From Antitrichia curtipendula (taxonomy: Eukaryota; Streptophyta; Bryopsida; Hypnales; Leucodontaceae), in contig OX579638.1 of NCBI GenBank assembly GCA_951230915.1, positions 10,062,696 to 10,126,695 on the forward strand: DNA of 64,000 nucleotides. Direction: 5' to 3'. Within the stretch, counting starts at the first letter, position 1. Every line of letters starts with the position of its first letter. Of this stretch, positions 26,472 to 36,760 are shown piece after piece. The notes under the pieces are model-generated. The model was not told the origin of the DNA, searched no databases, and saw only the letters and a program-made list of their open reading frames with translations. A program made the position numbers and the translations under genes.

Positions 26472-27395
26472 CTTAACCCCTTAAGTTCCTTGACTATATT
26501 TTCACCCAAATGCACCAAAACTGCCATTTCTAGTACAAGTACCAAATTTTTTTCTTAAACTTTTTTTGACACATGTAACTATAAGATCTTATAGTATGCT
26601 GACTTGAGAACACATGGTAAAAATTTCAGAAATTTCCACTGAGTGGATTGCAAGATATAAGCGTTCAAATTCAGTGAAATCATTTTTTTGGCCCTGCAAA
26701 ACACAGGGCAGCTGCACTTCACAAGCTCACTTGTCTATGAAAAAAATGTCAAAAATGGTGGTACTTCTTTGGATAATTTTTCCTAGACAAGTTGGCTATA
26801 TGCTTAAAAATTTCACATTATTTAGAATTGTACAACATATAGGAAAAAAATAGTAAGTAGAAAGAAGTAGTAAATGATTCAAAATACAAAATTGTCAAGA
26901 ATTTAGTTATGTAATTGAAAAATGCCAATCCCAATGGTTTCAATGTTGTAATAAACAATCTACATCCTATGATTTTATTTTTTTCAAAAAATATTGAAAA
27001 TTGAGTAAGATAAAAGACTTCAAAGTTTATTTTAGAGTAGAGAATCCATAACTGCCTACAAACTAAAACTCCTCATAACTTTTGACTCATTGGTCACAAT
27101 GGAATGATTCAAAGCTTTCCATATATATATAACACTCTAAACAACCAATTTCAAATTTTTATTTTTGAAAAAAATGATTTAAAAAAACTTTGCCCAACCA
27201 CAAAAAAAATCCATATTAGGCCATAACTTTTGACTCATATTTCCAAATGTCATGAAATTTATTGCGTATGAAAGATATTCCTTGTTCCCACCTTCTATTA
27301 AAATTTCAGACAAAAATATGCAAATTTATAGTCATAGGTACCTGCCCAAAATTTCTATACAAACAAAAACTGCATTCTGGTCCTTTAGAGGTTAA
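26472..27395 (-). mobile_element. R2 element, copy 3, inserted in the hAT pseudogene
   Basis: Reverse complement of 8266-9404. Left edge ccttaaccccttaagttcc, right edge ggtcctttagaggttaagg, forming an imperfect inverted repeat of about 19 bases. It separates two hAT fragments that are contiguous in the family, so it is a true later insertion and gives this family a boundary definition. It encodes no protein. Confidence 0.6.
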
Positions 27396-27673
27396 GGTTA
27401 AAAATCTATTGTGGAAGCACTAGTCCAAGTCCATAGGGTGGGAAATGAGCAAGCATCTTCAAAATTGCATTTCATCAGCCCTAAAGGTTGTAGTCCATTC
27501 TATGAGAGTCATATTGAGTAGTGTAGATAAAATAACTGCCATTGACAACACGTCATGGCTAGAAGTGCATGTCTGTCATGGACTCTTTGAAAAGAGTCCC
27601 ACATCTCTTGCACCTTTTGTGTGTCCCAAATACTGGCACCAACCACTTAATGATTGTCATAATGTACACTTTG

Positions 27674-27923
27674 TAGGTTTGTCACCGTCACATCACGCCT
27701 AGACGAATGTGACAACAACAAAACATCAAGATCCAACTCCAATGTCCATTGGGATTACAAAAACAAATTGGATGGTACATCCGACTGAACTGTTTGATGG
27801 ACATATTGTTTCTCCAAAAAAATGGGGACTGACGCAATTTGGACCCATCTGGATGCATCCAAACCAATACTGATGGGCATCCCAACGTGAAAAGCCAATG
27901 CTGTGTCGGGATGGACAACCCTG
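27674..27923. mobile_element. degenerate 250-bp relative of the 16.5-kb hAT element
   Basis: The left 21 bases (taggtttgtcaccgtcacat + c) match the left end of the large element (cagggttgtccccgtcacgt + c) at 17 of 21 positions. The last 40 bases, ending at acaaccctg (27923), match the right end of the large element at about 31 of 40, including an identical acgtgaaaagcc. Most differences are transitions. Flanks acactttg (27666-27673) and atgctttg (27924-27931) agree at 6 of 8 positions, as expected for a decayed 8-bp target duplication. It interrupts the hAT pseudogene. It has no coding capacity, so it would have needed a transposase in trans. Confidence 0.65.
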
Positions 27924-29211
27924 ATGCTTTGATGGGAGAGAGGTATCTAACCCATGAGGAGATAGCTTCAAAATTTGTTTGTTTTGGTGTTGATGGTGTG
28001 AGTACGTTCCAGGGACCTAAAACGGGCGTGACAATCCAAATCTGTAAGAAATAAGCACCTTCCTACTTGGTGCTTCTTGTACTAATCACAAGATCATCCT
28101 GGTGGTCAAAACTTTGTCCAATTATCTACTAATCGCTTGTTTCAAGGGGCTTTTTTAGTCTGTTTAGTCGTATTTTCGTTGTAGCTAGAAGTGACATACT
28201 GAGCTCCAAAAACTTGCTAATCTCATGAGACATATTGGATTTCTATGAGGAGTCCAACGGAGAGAATCATGGATGAGTACAAGACCTTGCTTGTGAAAAT
28301 GGGAGTTGATATGGAAGCAATTGCTAGTTCTAAAGCCAATGCTTGGGCTACTGCTAATTTTGACTTGATGTCTGATGTTGAGGTCTTGTTCTCACTAGCT
28401 TGCTTCATTCCTATACTAAGTGTTGTTCACTTCTTGATCAAGCTGAAACAAGCTCGTGACATTTTCATATGCAATTTTATGCAATCAATCAAAGTTGGCT
28501 AGGATGGGTTGGCCAGGATGTTCATTGAGTCTTCTATTGCCTAAACATGACAGACTTTAGTCGTTACCATGAGCTTATGAAGCTCAAGTGCCAAGACATA
28601 CCTTTGGAATAGATGGACCTAGACGGGGACAATGGCATTTGCCACTTGGTCTTCAACTTTGGCATGACTTCTATTTGGGCGAGATGTTTTGACAAGCAAA
28701 CTAGGCTCCAAATTTTTGTCATACAAGAAGGCTTTCTTTTTCCAATGTTTGATGTGAATAGGGTGATGGAATAAAGCAAAATTGTATTCCAATATTGTTT
28801 GGTTCAACTTCTTTTGCATTTCAAGTTCATCTAATGTTCGTGGGCTTCTATTTGCATGCACCTCCATTCCACGTGAACCTTGTGATTAAGCTGAGGTGCA
28901 GCATGTCTTAGTCACGACACTTAGAAAAACTCATTTCCAAATACTTTAAAGTACTAGAGATCGGGTGATGCTTGGTCTTGGAATCGGTTGAAGATGAAAG
29001 GTGTTTTTCAACCTTAAAACAAAATCACTTGGGTAAGCACTTGCCTCTTGTTGTTTGGATGTTTAGGCAAAAATACTACATATTAGAGAAGTTCCTTTAC
29101 AAAGAGGTAATTGAATCGTGGAAGAATGCGGTGAAAGTTGGCCACCATGGGGGATGTATAATGTGGTGCCACTTTCTTCAGTATCTTCTCTTTGACATGG
29201 CTTTTCCTTAG

Positions 29212-29886
29212 TTTTTACGAGATTATGCATGCTTTGAACTCATGGGCTCATGACTAGAAATTTTTCTTAATAATTCAAGTTTGGGGTGGGATTTTGTCCT
29301 TGATGCACACTTAGAAGAGTTAAAGACTTGGATTGCAAGCATCATCGACTGTTGTAGTATTGGAAGTCTCATGCAACTTAGCCTAAAGGACGTTCTTGAA
29401 TAATCTAACTTCTACTTCTAATGTGTTTTGTTTGCTTTGTAGTGTGTGCAGAATACTAATACTACATTTGGGCTGTCTTAGAAGAATTTAATTCCCTTGT
29501 TAGTGGAAATGTTAATTGTTAATTGTTTCATTATATTCTTTTGTGAGAAACACCATGTAACAAATGTTCTTTTTTTATAATACATATGCATTTTGAAAGT
29601 GCAAACTTCTTTGGATTTATTACTTTTGTCTTGAATCGGGGGTGCTATTTTGTGAGCCTAGGAGCCTGTGAGCCTCTACTTTAGGAAGTAATTTTCAGTG
29701 ATTATAGGTAATAGGACCCATGACCGTGGATTTAGGATTTAGGGTGGAATTATAATTTTGAATATAAAAAAAAAATTAAAGCATTGTAAATAAGAAATGG
29801 GGCGGTATATCACATAGGGGGAAAAAACAACACATAATATGTCCTCAAAATGTATCACAGCTATACTAAGATATAGCAGAGAAGTG
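29212..29886. other. spacer between hAT pseudogene and methylase-like gene end
   Basis: AT-rich, no gene. The 3' untranslated region of the minus-strand methylase-like gene probably lies in the right part. A gtgagcct direct repeat occurs near 29654-29676 and resembles a gctcac-rich stretch at 59360-59415. Confidence 0.4.
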
Positions 29887-30671
29887 TTATGCAGTCTCTT
29901 CATAAAGAGTACTGCTAGAAGATCTGGAAGTAGACCTCTCATTAGAGTCTGATGACTGACCATCAGACTCTTTAGTGGAGTCATCTATGAACATCAGAAC
30001 ACGTGGATCTATGGAACTGATTCTAGAAGGCGGTTTAGGATCATGGCTCTGGAATTGTCTAGCTACTGCCTCAGCATACAGTGGAAGCTGAAACGGTCTA
30101 GGTGGGCTTCGGAAGAATGCAGAATTTGCAAAAAAGGGTTTACGGGTAGAATCCTTCATCTTCGCAAGTTGCCTACAAATAGGAACACAACAAAATATTA
30201 GTATCAAGTAGAAAATGAAATCACATAAAAATAATTAAGAAAATAAAGGCAAACTTACTTACTAAATCGTGAGGTCTTCACAATATGGCGGACCTCCACC
30301 TCATCATCGTCAAGCTCAGCAACAGGAGGAGCAGGTAGCATAGGTACAGGCGTTGCGTTCACAGGCATACGGATAAGAGGAGCAAGCAAGGCCTTGTAAA
30401 TCGCCTTATCTTCTTCCAGGGCTAGAATGTGGCGACCAGTAGCTCGGCAAGCATAAATGCTTGCCCTTGCAATGATATAGAGAGAACGAAACAAGACAGA
30501 TTAGAATTTGACAAAGAGAATAGAGTGTGAAAAAATCCTCATCAACAAAAAAACATATTAGCACATCTAACCTGTAGACGCGGTGCAGTCCATGACGACG
30601 TCACCAGGCAAAGTTGTCGCCTCAACAAGCATCTGCATGAAGGCACGATCCTTTTCTCTAGGACCACGCCA

Positions 30672-30679
30672 GGCGATGT
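30672..30679. repeat. 8-bp target site duplication, left copy
   Basis: ggcgatgt directly precedes the CAGGGTTGT terminus at 30680. The identical octamer follows the other terminus at 47189-47196. Removing the element and one copy restores an unbroken reading frame in the host exon. Confidence 0.93.
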
Positions 30680-30689
30680 CAGGGTTGTC

Positions 30690-31330
30690 CCCGTCACGTC
30701 CTGTCCGTCCGTCAGCATGTCCGGACGGACGTCAGGATTCAACTCCGGCGTCCGTCAGGATGAAATCTGGACGAGAACCGTTGACAGAGGATGAAAACTA
30801 CGGAAATGGATGGATGTTCTTCGCCGACGGGCGGCGAGCTTCCGTCGATGAGCACGGAACGATCGTGATGGACGGGTATCTGGACGGGCGGGATGGACGG
30901 GTATCTGGACGGAAAACTGGACGACCATGTGGACGGGAGGGTGGACGGGCATCTAGACAGGCATGTGGACGGGAGGGGGGGCGGTTGTGTGGACGGGTAT
31001 CTGGACGGGCGGGATGGACGGGTATGTGGATGGAAAACTGGACGGGCGGGTGGACAGGCATGTGGACGGGCGGGTGGACGGGTAACTGGATGGGCGGGTG
31101 GACGGGCATCTGGACGGGTAAGTGGACGGGTAATTGGACGGGCGGGTGGACGGGCATCTGGACGGGTAAGTGGACGGATAATTGGACGGGCGGGTGGACG
31201 GGCATCTGGACGGGTAAATGGACGGGCGGGTGGACGGGCGGGTGGACGGGTAAGTGGACGGGCGGGTGGACGGGCATCTGGACGGGTAACTAGACGGTTC
31301 TGTGGACGGAAAAATAGACTGGACGGGTGG
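30690..31330. repeat. GACGGG tandem array A at the left terminus
   Basis: The core is a 12-base unit, gacggg followed by six variable bases ending in tg, repeating from about 30868 to 31300. At 31128-31270 it forms a 48-base higher-order unit: gacgggcgggtg, gacgggcatctg, gacgggtaagtg, gacgggtaattg. Nearer the terminus a 9-bp palindrome, gtccgtccg (30703-30711) with cggacggac (30722-30730), forms a hairpin. Long open frames of W-T-G repeats arise from the 12-base period and are not genes. Confidence 0.9.
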
Positions 31331-33517
31331 GATTGGATTTTTGGCTTAAATGCCCGAAGCACCCAAATCTGGTGTTGGCAAAATTTTGAAGTTAAATAAA
31401 ACCTAACCAAGTTGCTATTTTTAGTAGTATCCAAGTTGCTATTTTTAGTAAGTTCTTCTTGAAGTCTAGTTATAGCATCAATAGTCTATTCTTAAAAATA
31501 AATGATAGTGATTTTTCGTTTCAAGACTTTGTGCAAGGGTACCCATTGCAATCTTGACTTCTTGTAGCATTGAGAGCTTTTGGAAATGTGCCTCGAAAAC
31601 ACAAGATCTTGGAGAAAAAATCACATTCAAATTTTTTTTTAATTTAAAAAAAAATATGGAGTATATTTTTAAAAGCCATAAATTGTTTGGGGTTATACAT
31701 GTTCGGCAATTTAACCTCATATTTTTGTGGTCTAAATTTTTTTTAATTTTACTTGTGAAAACTGAAAAGAGGATTGGAAGACTTCACATCATTTTTGTAG
31801 TTTTAACACCCTCATGTTCAAACATTATAATCATTTACTCTATAAGTGATATTGTTGTGTTTTAGCAACCTATGAGCCCCTAATATGTCTTGTTTGAATT
31901 TATATGGTTACAATTTTTTTGGAATTGATACGCCTAGTCACCTAATCAAAATGTTAACATTTTGTTCAATTTAGAGCACATTTGTAGAAGCTCAAAACAT
32001 GCCTTGGGCATCTAGGATTCTAGGGATTAAAGTTTGTTATTGAATTTCGAATTAGAGAAGTTGCTAAATTGATTTTACATTGACTATATGGCAAGAAATT
32101 CAAAAATATTAATCCATGTAGCCATGTAGGCCCTATGTTAATTATTGCCAAAAAAAAATCCAAGTTGGCATTTCTCCATGTTCACCTTGAAATGAAATGA
32201 AAAAAAAAAATTAGAATCTATTCAATTTAAGACTTTCAAGTATAGGATCGCCATTCATAAAGTCATTTATTTCAATTGATTTTCAAATAAATTTCATGTA
32301 GTGTGACCTTATCAAGTTAGCAATTGCAAGATATTAAACTTTGATCATTTGATTTCCATAATGCCATTTGAGAAAAAATGGAAAATGTTCAATACTTTAA
32401 TTTGTAAACTTTAGATTTAAAAATAAACATGAGGGAGTAGTCAATCAATAGTCCAACTAAAAAAACATTAAAACTAATAGAACAAAAGTTACAAAACGTG
32501 AATTATTTTTTGGTTTAATTCTAAAGACTTAAAGGAGATTTCATCAAATATGAAGCAATCAAATAATTTGTTACTTATTTCTTGCTTTGGTAAAGAATTT
32601 CCATTGTTTTTATTTCTTAGCCCCTAAAGTAACATACTCTCATTGTCCTTTCTGCCAGGGACAAAATGGATTTTCGATAGGCTCCTATGATCTCATTTTT
32701 TACTAAAACTTTTGAAAACTTTTTCATAAGAATGATAAAATAGAATGATAGATAAACTTATGAGTTTATTCATAATACAATTTCTATTCCAATCGGTGCC
32801 TAGGAGCAAAGGGTATGCCACAATAACCTCAAACAGGGGAGATCGGGACACCGGGCGGTTCAAGACTCCGGGTAGACAAAAAAATCCACAAAAAAATGAA
32901 ATACAAATTTGTATATTTTTTTTCCAGTTGGATTGTATTTTCTTTTAAATGGGAGGCTTTCATTCATCCCATTTGGATTAGGAATGGAAAAGTTATGGGT
33001 TTTTTGTGGAGCGGGCAATCCTAGCAACTTCTTAAAATAAATTTGTTTCTTTCACTTCAAATGCTAATAACTTTCAATCCATACGGTCAAACATCAAAAT
33101 TTTTTTACCACGTCATCTAAGACAAGTGTAGAACAAGATCCTTTGGTTTGATTCAAAAAATAAATTGGAAAATTTAATTCATAGGTGAACATAGCAAAAG
33201 TGGTGATTTAGGGTGGTTTGGGCCAAAAAATGGACTTCCGACTTTAGGGCTTCACCAAAAATAAAATAGAACACTCTTTTACCTACCATCTAAGCATACA
33301 AGCTTCTTCTATACTATTACAAAAAGGTCCAATAGATTACAAAAATTGACAAAGGTGAAGCAACAATACACGAGGTGGAAAGAAAACGATAAATGTACAT
33401 ATTTTATAAATCCGTTGAAGTACATGGTAAACTAATAAAGGCTTTACATAATTACATACGTTCACTTTGTACAACTTTCGGTATTTAATTCTATACATCT
33501 ATCTAGTTATACACAAT
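31331..33517. other. AT-rich spacer inside the hAT element, with R3 copy 1
   Basis: No gene. The segment 31445-31590 resembles 14395-14530. An R3 repeat occupies 32613-33256, with edges 'tagcccctaaag' and 'ctttagggc'; its right third matches 42905-43111 ('tttcaatc.at.cggtcaaac', 'ttaccacgt.at'). Confidence 0.5.
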
Positions 33518-35857
33518 CTAGTCTACATCTTCGATTACAACGCCGCGTGCTATGCTATTTCTCAAAAATCGCTGCAGTTCTTCTTGCGATTCGAAAGTCC
33601 TCAGAAGCTGAAGTGCTTCTATATCGTATCTATCATGTAAGTGCCCAAAAATGTCATTCACGAGGGCTGGCTCATGGAAGGTATTGTCTTCAATGTACGC
33701 CATTTCTTCCTCATAGCTCAATTCCCCCTCAAATCCGACTGGCTGGCCTTGAGAGTTAAACATGATGCGTTATGGATGTGGTGCGCGTATAAAAATTAAG
33801 CGTTCTGGGTCCCAATGTCCACCGGCAATCTGACCAAAATATAGTCGACGCCCTGGATCACTGTCTCCAAACACCCTCCTGATCACCTCTGTTACTTGGT
33901 TGTCACTCGTCCATGGTATGTCAGCCACCGTTCCTGCCGGGAGGTGTCGGTTGTGGTGGCCCCACTTCCAAAGCCATGTCATGTCGGACCCCCAATGTAC
34001 TCTATTACCGGGGCCCGGTAAATTTTCTTCATTGTACTCGTAATGTTGAGGCATGTGGTCTTCAAGGCCAAACGTTTTGTACAGTCGTGCATGAAATGGA
34101 GCCCTGCATTGCGCACATCTCTTTCTGGTGACCATGTGTGGAATAAGACACACGGGGTGGTATAGATGGCCACATGTACCAAGATTCCATCCACCCTCGG
34201 GGCCAAACGGTTGTTGGCACATTATACATGTTGTTCCATCTTTTACAGAATCTGGAACGGAAGGCCACACTAGTGGCGTAATGCCATCGTTGTTGGGTGG
34301 CCCGTACCGTTGGCGATCGATATTATATTGGAATTCCAAGTCTGGACGGGCATTCCAGTCGATGCTTGAATTCTCCCTATACGTTGGCAAATCATCGGTG
34401 AACATTTTTGCCACCCGAGGCCACGAGGTCAAGCCAAAATAATGTTGACCGCCATCATTGAATTCTGCAGCCACTCTCCTCACTTCACGTTGCATTTGCT
34501 CAGCCTCTTTTAGCGCTAAGATGCATGTCAACTTCATATTGCACATTTGAAGCAGCCTCTGCTCCGTCTGAAGATTTTGAACCAACTGCATATTTTCAGC
34601 ACTCAATGCGGTCATGGTCTGCTCCAAGGTTGTTCTAGCTACAGTAACCACCGCCACCTCTGCCTCGGCGTTGTTGGCACGAAGTTCCAAAGCACGCATG
34701 GCGTTTGTTAATTCTTCCACGTTTGTGCAAGTACTTCCAAGCTCTGCTTCAACTCGCTCAGCACGTGCATGCATAATATCCAATGTGGCACTTTCTGCAC
34801 TTGGAAAAGTGGATCGTGATCGTAGCACAAACTCAGATGTATTGCTCGGGCCTGGTGTGTCTTCGTCTGCACCGTATGTAGCACGTTCCACTACAAGATC
34901 GAGTGGTGGAACTGAGTCTGTGCTGACCCGCCTTTCACGCTCTACGAGCTCGGCTTCACGTGTGATGAGGCGCACATTTTCATCTTGAACGGCCCGCATC
35001 CTTGCATGATGAACTTCCAACACTGCAGCATGTTGTCGTCATGTTTCTTCTTTTTCTGCTTGCAGTGTTTGTACTAATTGGCGCAAGCGAATTACTTCTT
35101 CACCGTCAGCTTGCACTCCACCAATCACAGCTTGTTGGTTTACATTTGGACCGCTGCCCTGACCAACTTCTATCTCCATCAACTCCGTCCCTGGACGCTC
35201 TGCCAGTGGAACCACGTCCATTTGCACATTTTGGACATCATCCAATGGCACGGCAAGATTTGGTACATTGTCCAACGGCACAGTAGGATTTGGTGCAATG
35301 TGGCGAGTTCGATTTGGAAATGTATTATTCCGCGATTTGCCCAAAAAGCTGCTCCAGTCCACATCCTTGCCAAGAAAAACCTCCGCATATGCCATTTGGC
35401 ACAATGAAAGTGTCTTGTCTTTCTTGGATCTTGCCCCCCAAAGTGCCAATGATACTTCAATCATCCTCTTCTTGAAGTGCGGATGTTGGCACTGGTCAAT
35501 ATTTACCACGCCAGATTTCACGTGCACCTCGTACCGGTCATGTGGCCAATGGCGGTTGATGTTGGCCCAATCTATATATTGACGACATATCACTCTTGTC
35601 CATGGGCCATCTGCCTCCAACCACCCAGGCTTTGCCATAACCTCTTCGGCATTAAGTGTGCCCCAATCCAAGGTTGCTTTGTTTCCTCTCTTCCTTCTAC
35701 CTGGGGGTTCACCTGCAGGTACCAAACCTCCTGGGGGGTCACCTCCGGGGGGGTCACCTCCAAGTCCCAAACCTCCGGGGGGGTCACCTCCAAGTCCCAA
35801 ACCTCCTGGGGAGTCACCTCCAGGTCCCGAACCTCCTACTACATCCTCTACGTCCAT
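33518..35857 (-). pseudogene. RING-H2 finger coiled-coil protein (transposon cargo)
   Basis: One continuous frame of 780 codons from ATG 35857 to TAG 33518, broken by TGA 35039-35041 (probably from CGA) and TAA 33770-33772 (probably from CAA). Order: Gly/Pro/Asp repeats (GGDPPGG, residues about 8-45), a basic RRKRGNK patch, a conserved Trp-rich region (residues about 60-170; ICRQYIDWANINRHWPHDRY), a long coiled coil rich in Glu, Arg and Ala (about 260-450), and a RING finger near residues 544-590 with C-x2-C, C-x-H-x2-H-x2-C and C-x2-C (CIMC, CGHLYHPVC, CAQC). A Trp/Arg-rich C-terminal domain follows. RING-H2 domains usually act as E3 ubiquitin ligases; target unknown. The start at 35857 is chosen because a 'ttttacag' acceptor lies just upstream, suggesting a 5' intron. 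Array B lies 5' of it. The function within the element is not known. Confidence 0.6.
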
Positions 35858-36199
35858 TCTTGATACCTGTAAAATGACACACATGATACTGTATGCGAAT
35901 ACAATGACAATTTGCTTTGCCTTATGTTGCGTGAAGGCAACTGAAATGTGGCAAAACAATGTCAAATGTATAACACTTCCCCTCAAATTGCAGAGCGAAG
36001 CTTTCTCAAGCTCGGACAGTGCAACTCAAAAGATGAAGCACGTAAACTGTCCAAAAAAGTTTACTTATACCCCCCAATTACCGACCCGATTAGGCAGGGT
36101 AATTAACATAACATCATCATGTCCCCCCCCAAATCCAGACCGTCTAGGGCATGGAACAGCCTTGGAATGGACGGCCGATACGTCCACAGAGGTCCGACA

Positions 36200-36760
36200 C
36201 AGGGTTGGGACGCCGTCAACGGGTTCGGGGCGCCGTCGACAGGTTCGGGAAATAATTACACCGCTGCCCGAGACTTGGACGGACGGATTTTCCGTCCTCT
36301 AGGCGGTCTGCCTGTCCCCTCGACGGCCTGCCCGTTCCGTCGACGGCCTGCCCGTCCCCTCGACGGATTGCCCGTCCCCTCGACGGAATACCCGTCTCCT
36401 GGATGGCATACTCGTCTCCTCGACAGCATATCCCTCTCCTGGACGGCATACCCGTCATGTCGACGAAATACCCGTCTCGTGGACGGAATACCCGTCTCGT
36501 GGACGGCATACCTGTCTCCTCGACGGGATAACCGTCCTCTTTGACGGCCTACCCGTCTCTTGGACGGAAAGGCCGTCCAAAAAGACGGGGTGCCCGTCTC
36601 TTCGACGGCCTGTCACTGGTCGGGAACGGCCCGCCCATCCTCTCGACGGCCTGTTCGTGGTCTGGGACGGCCTGCCCGTCCTCTCGACAGCCTGTCCCTG
36701 GTCGGGAACGGCCCGCCCATCCTCTTGACGGCCTGCCGAACGTCCTGGACGGCCCTTTAA
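36200..36760. repeat. GACGG/CCGTC array B, upstream of the RING gene
   Basis: Units of about 20 bases, gacggcctgcccgtcccctc, repeat from about 36300 to 36540 with variants. Each unit contains GACGG and its complement CCGTC, so the array can fold into many short hairpins. Looser copies extend to 36755. The left edge has cagggttg (36200-36207), the same octamer as the element ends, but no partner end or target duplication was found. It sits 5' of the minus-strand RING gene. Confidence 0.85.

Larger units (their letters stand above)
26100..29211 (+). pseudogene. decayed hAT-like transposase (DUF4371/hAT-C type)
   Basis: Fragments in family order can be read on the plus strand. At 26140-26330 there is a short BED-like region (DNLEKHKGKRMC... 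CKHLKF). At 26335-26470 comes a helix (EQVSAGMEGEMKRKGVQFST). After an inserted R2 element, the frame resumes at 27440 (GWEMSKHLQNCISSALKVVV, then KITAIDNTSWLEVHV). After a second insertion it continues at 27955 (THEEIASKFVCFGVDGVSTF, QGPKTGVTIQI), then 28235-28500 (MRSPTERIMDEYKTLLVKMG; EVLFSLACFIPILSVVHFLI), and ends with hAT C-terminal-like sequence at 28975-29140 (SVEDERCFSTL, HLPLVVWMFRQKYYILE). The GVDGVSTFQGPKTGV motif is typical of zinc-finger/hAT proteins of this type. Many frameshifts and stops separate the pieces, so it cannot encode a full protein. Confidence 0.7.

Noticed and set aside
30583..31434. Long frames rich in W-T-G or P-V-H-P repeats in array A
   Set aside because: Product of a 12-base tandem repeat; the same DNA is open in four frames on both strands and has no non-repeat domain.
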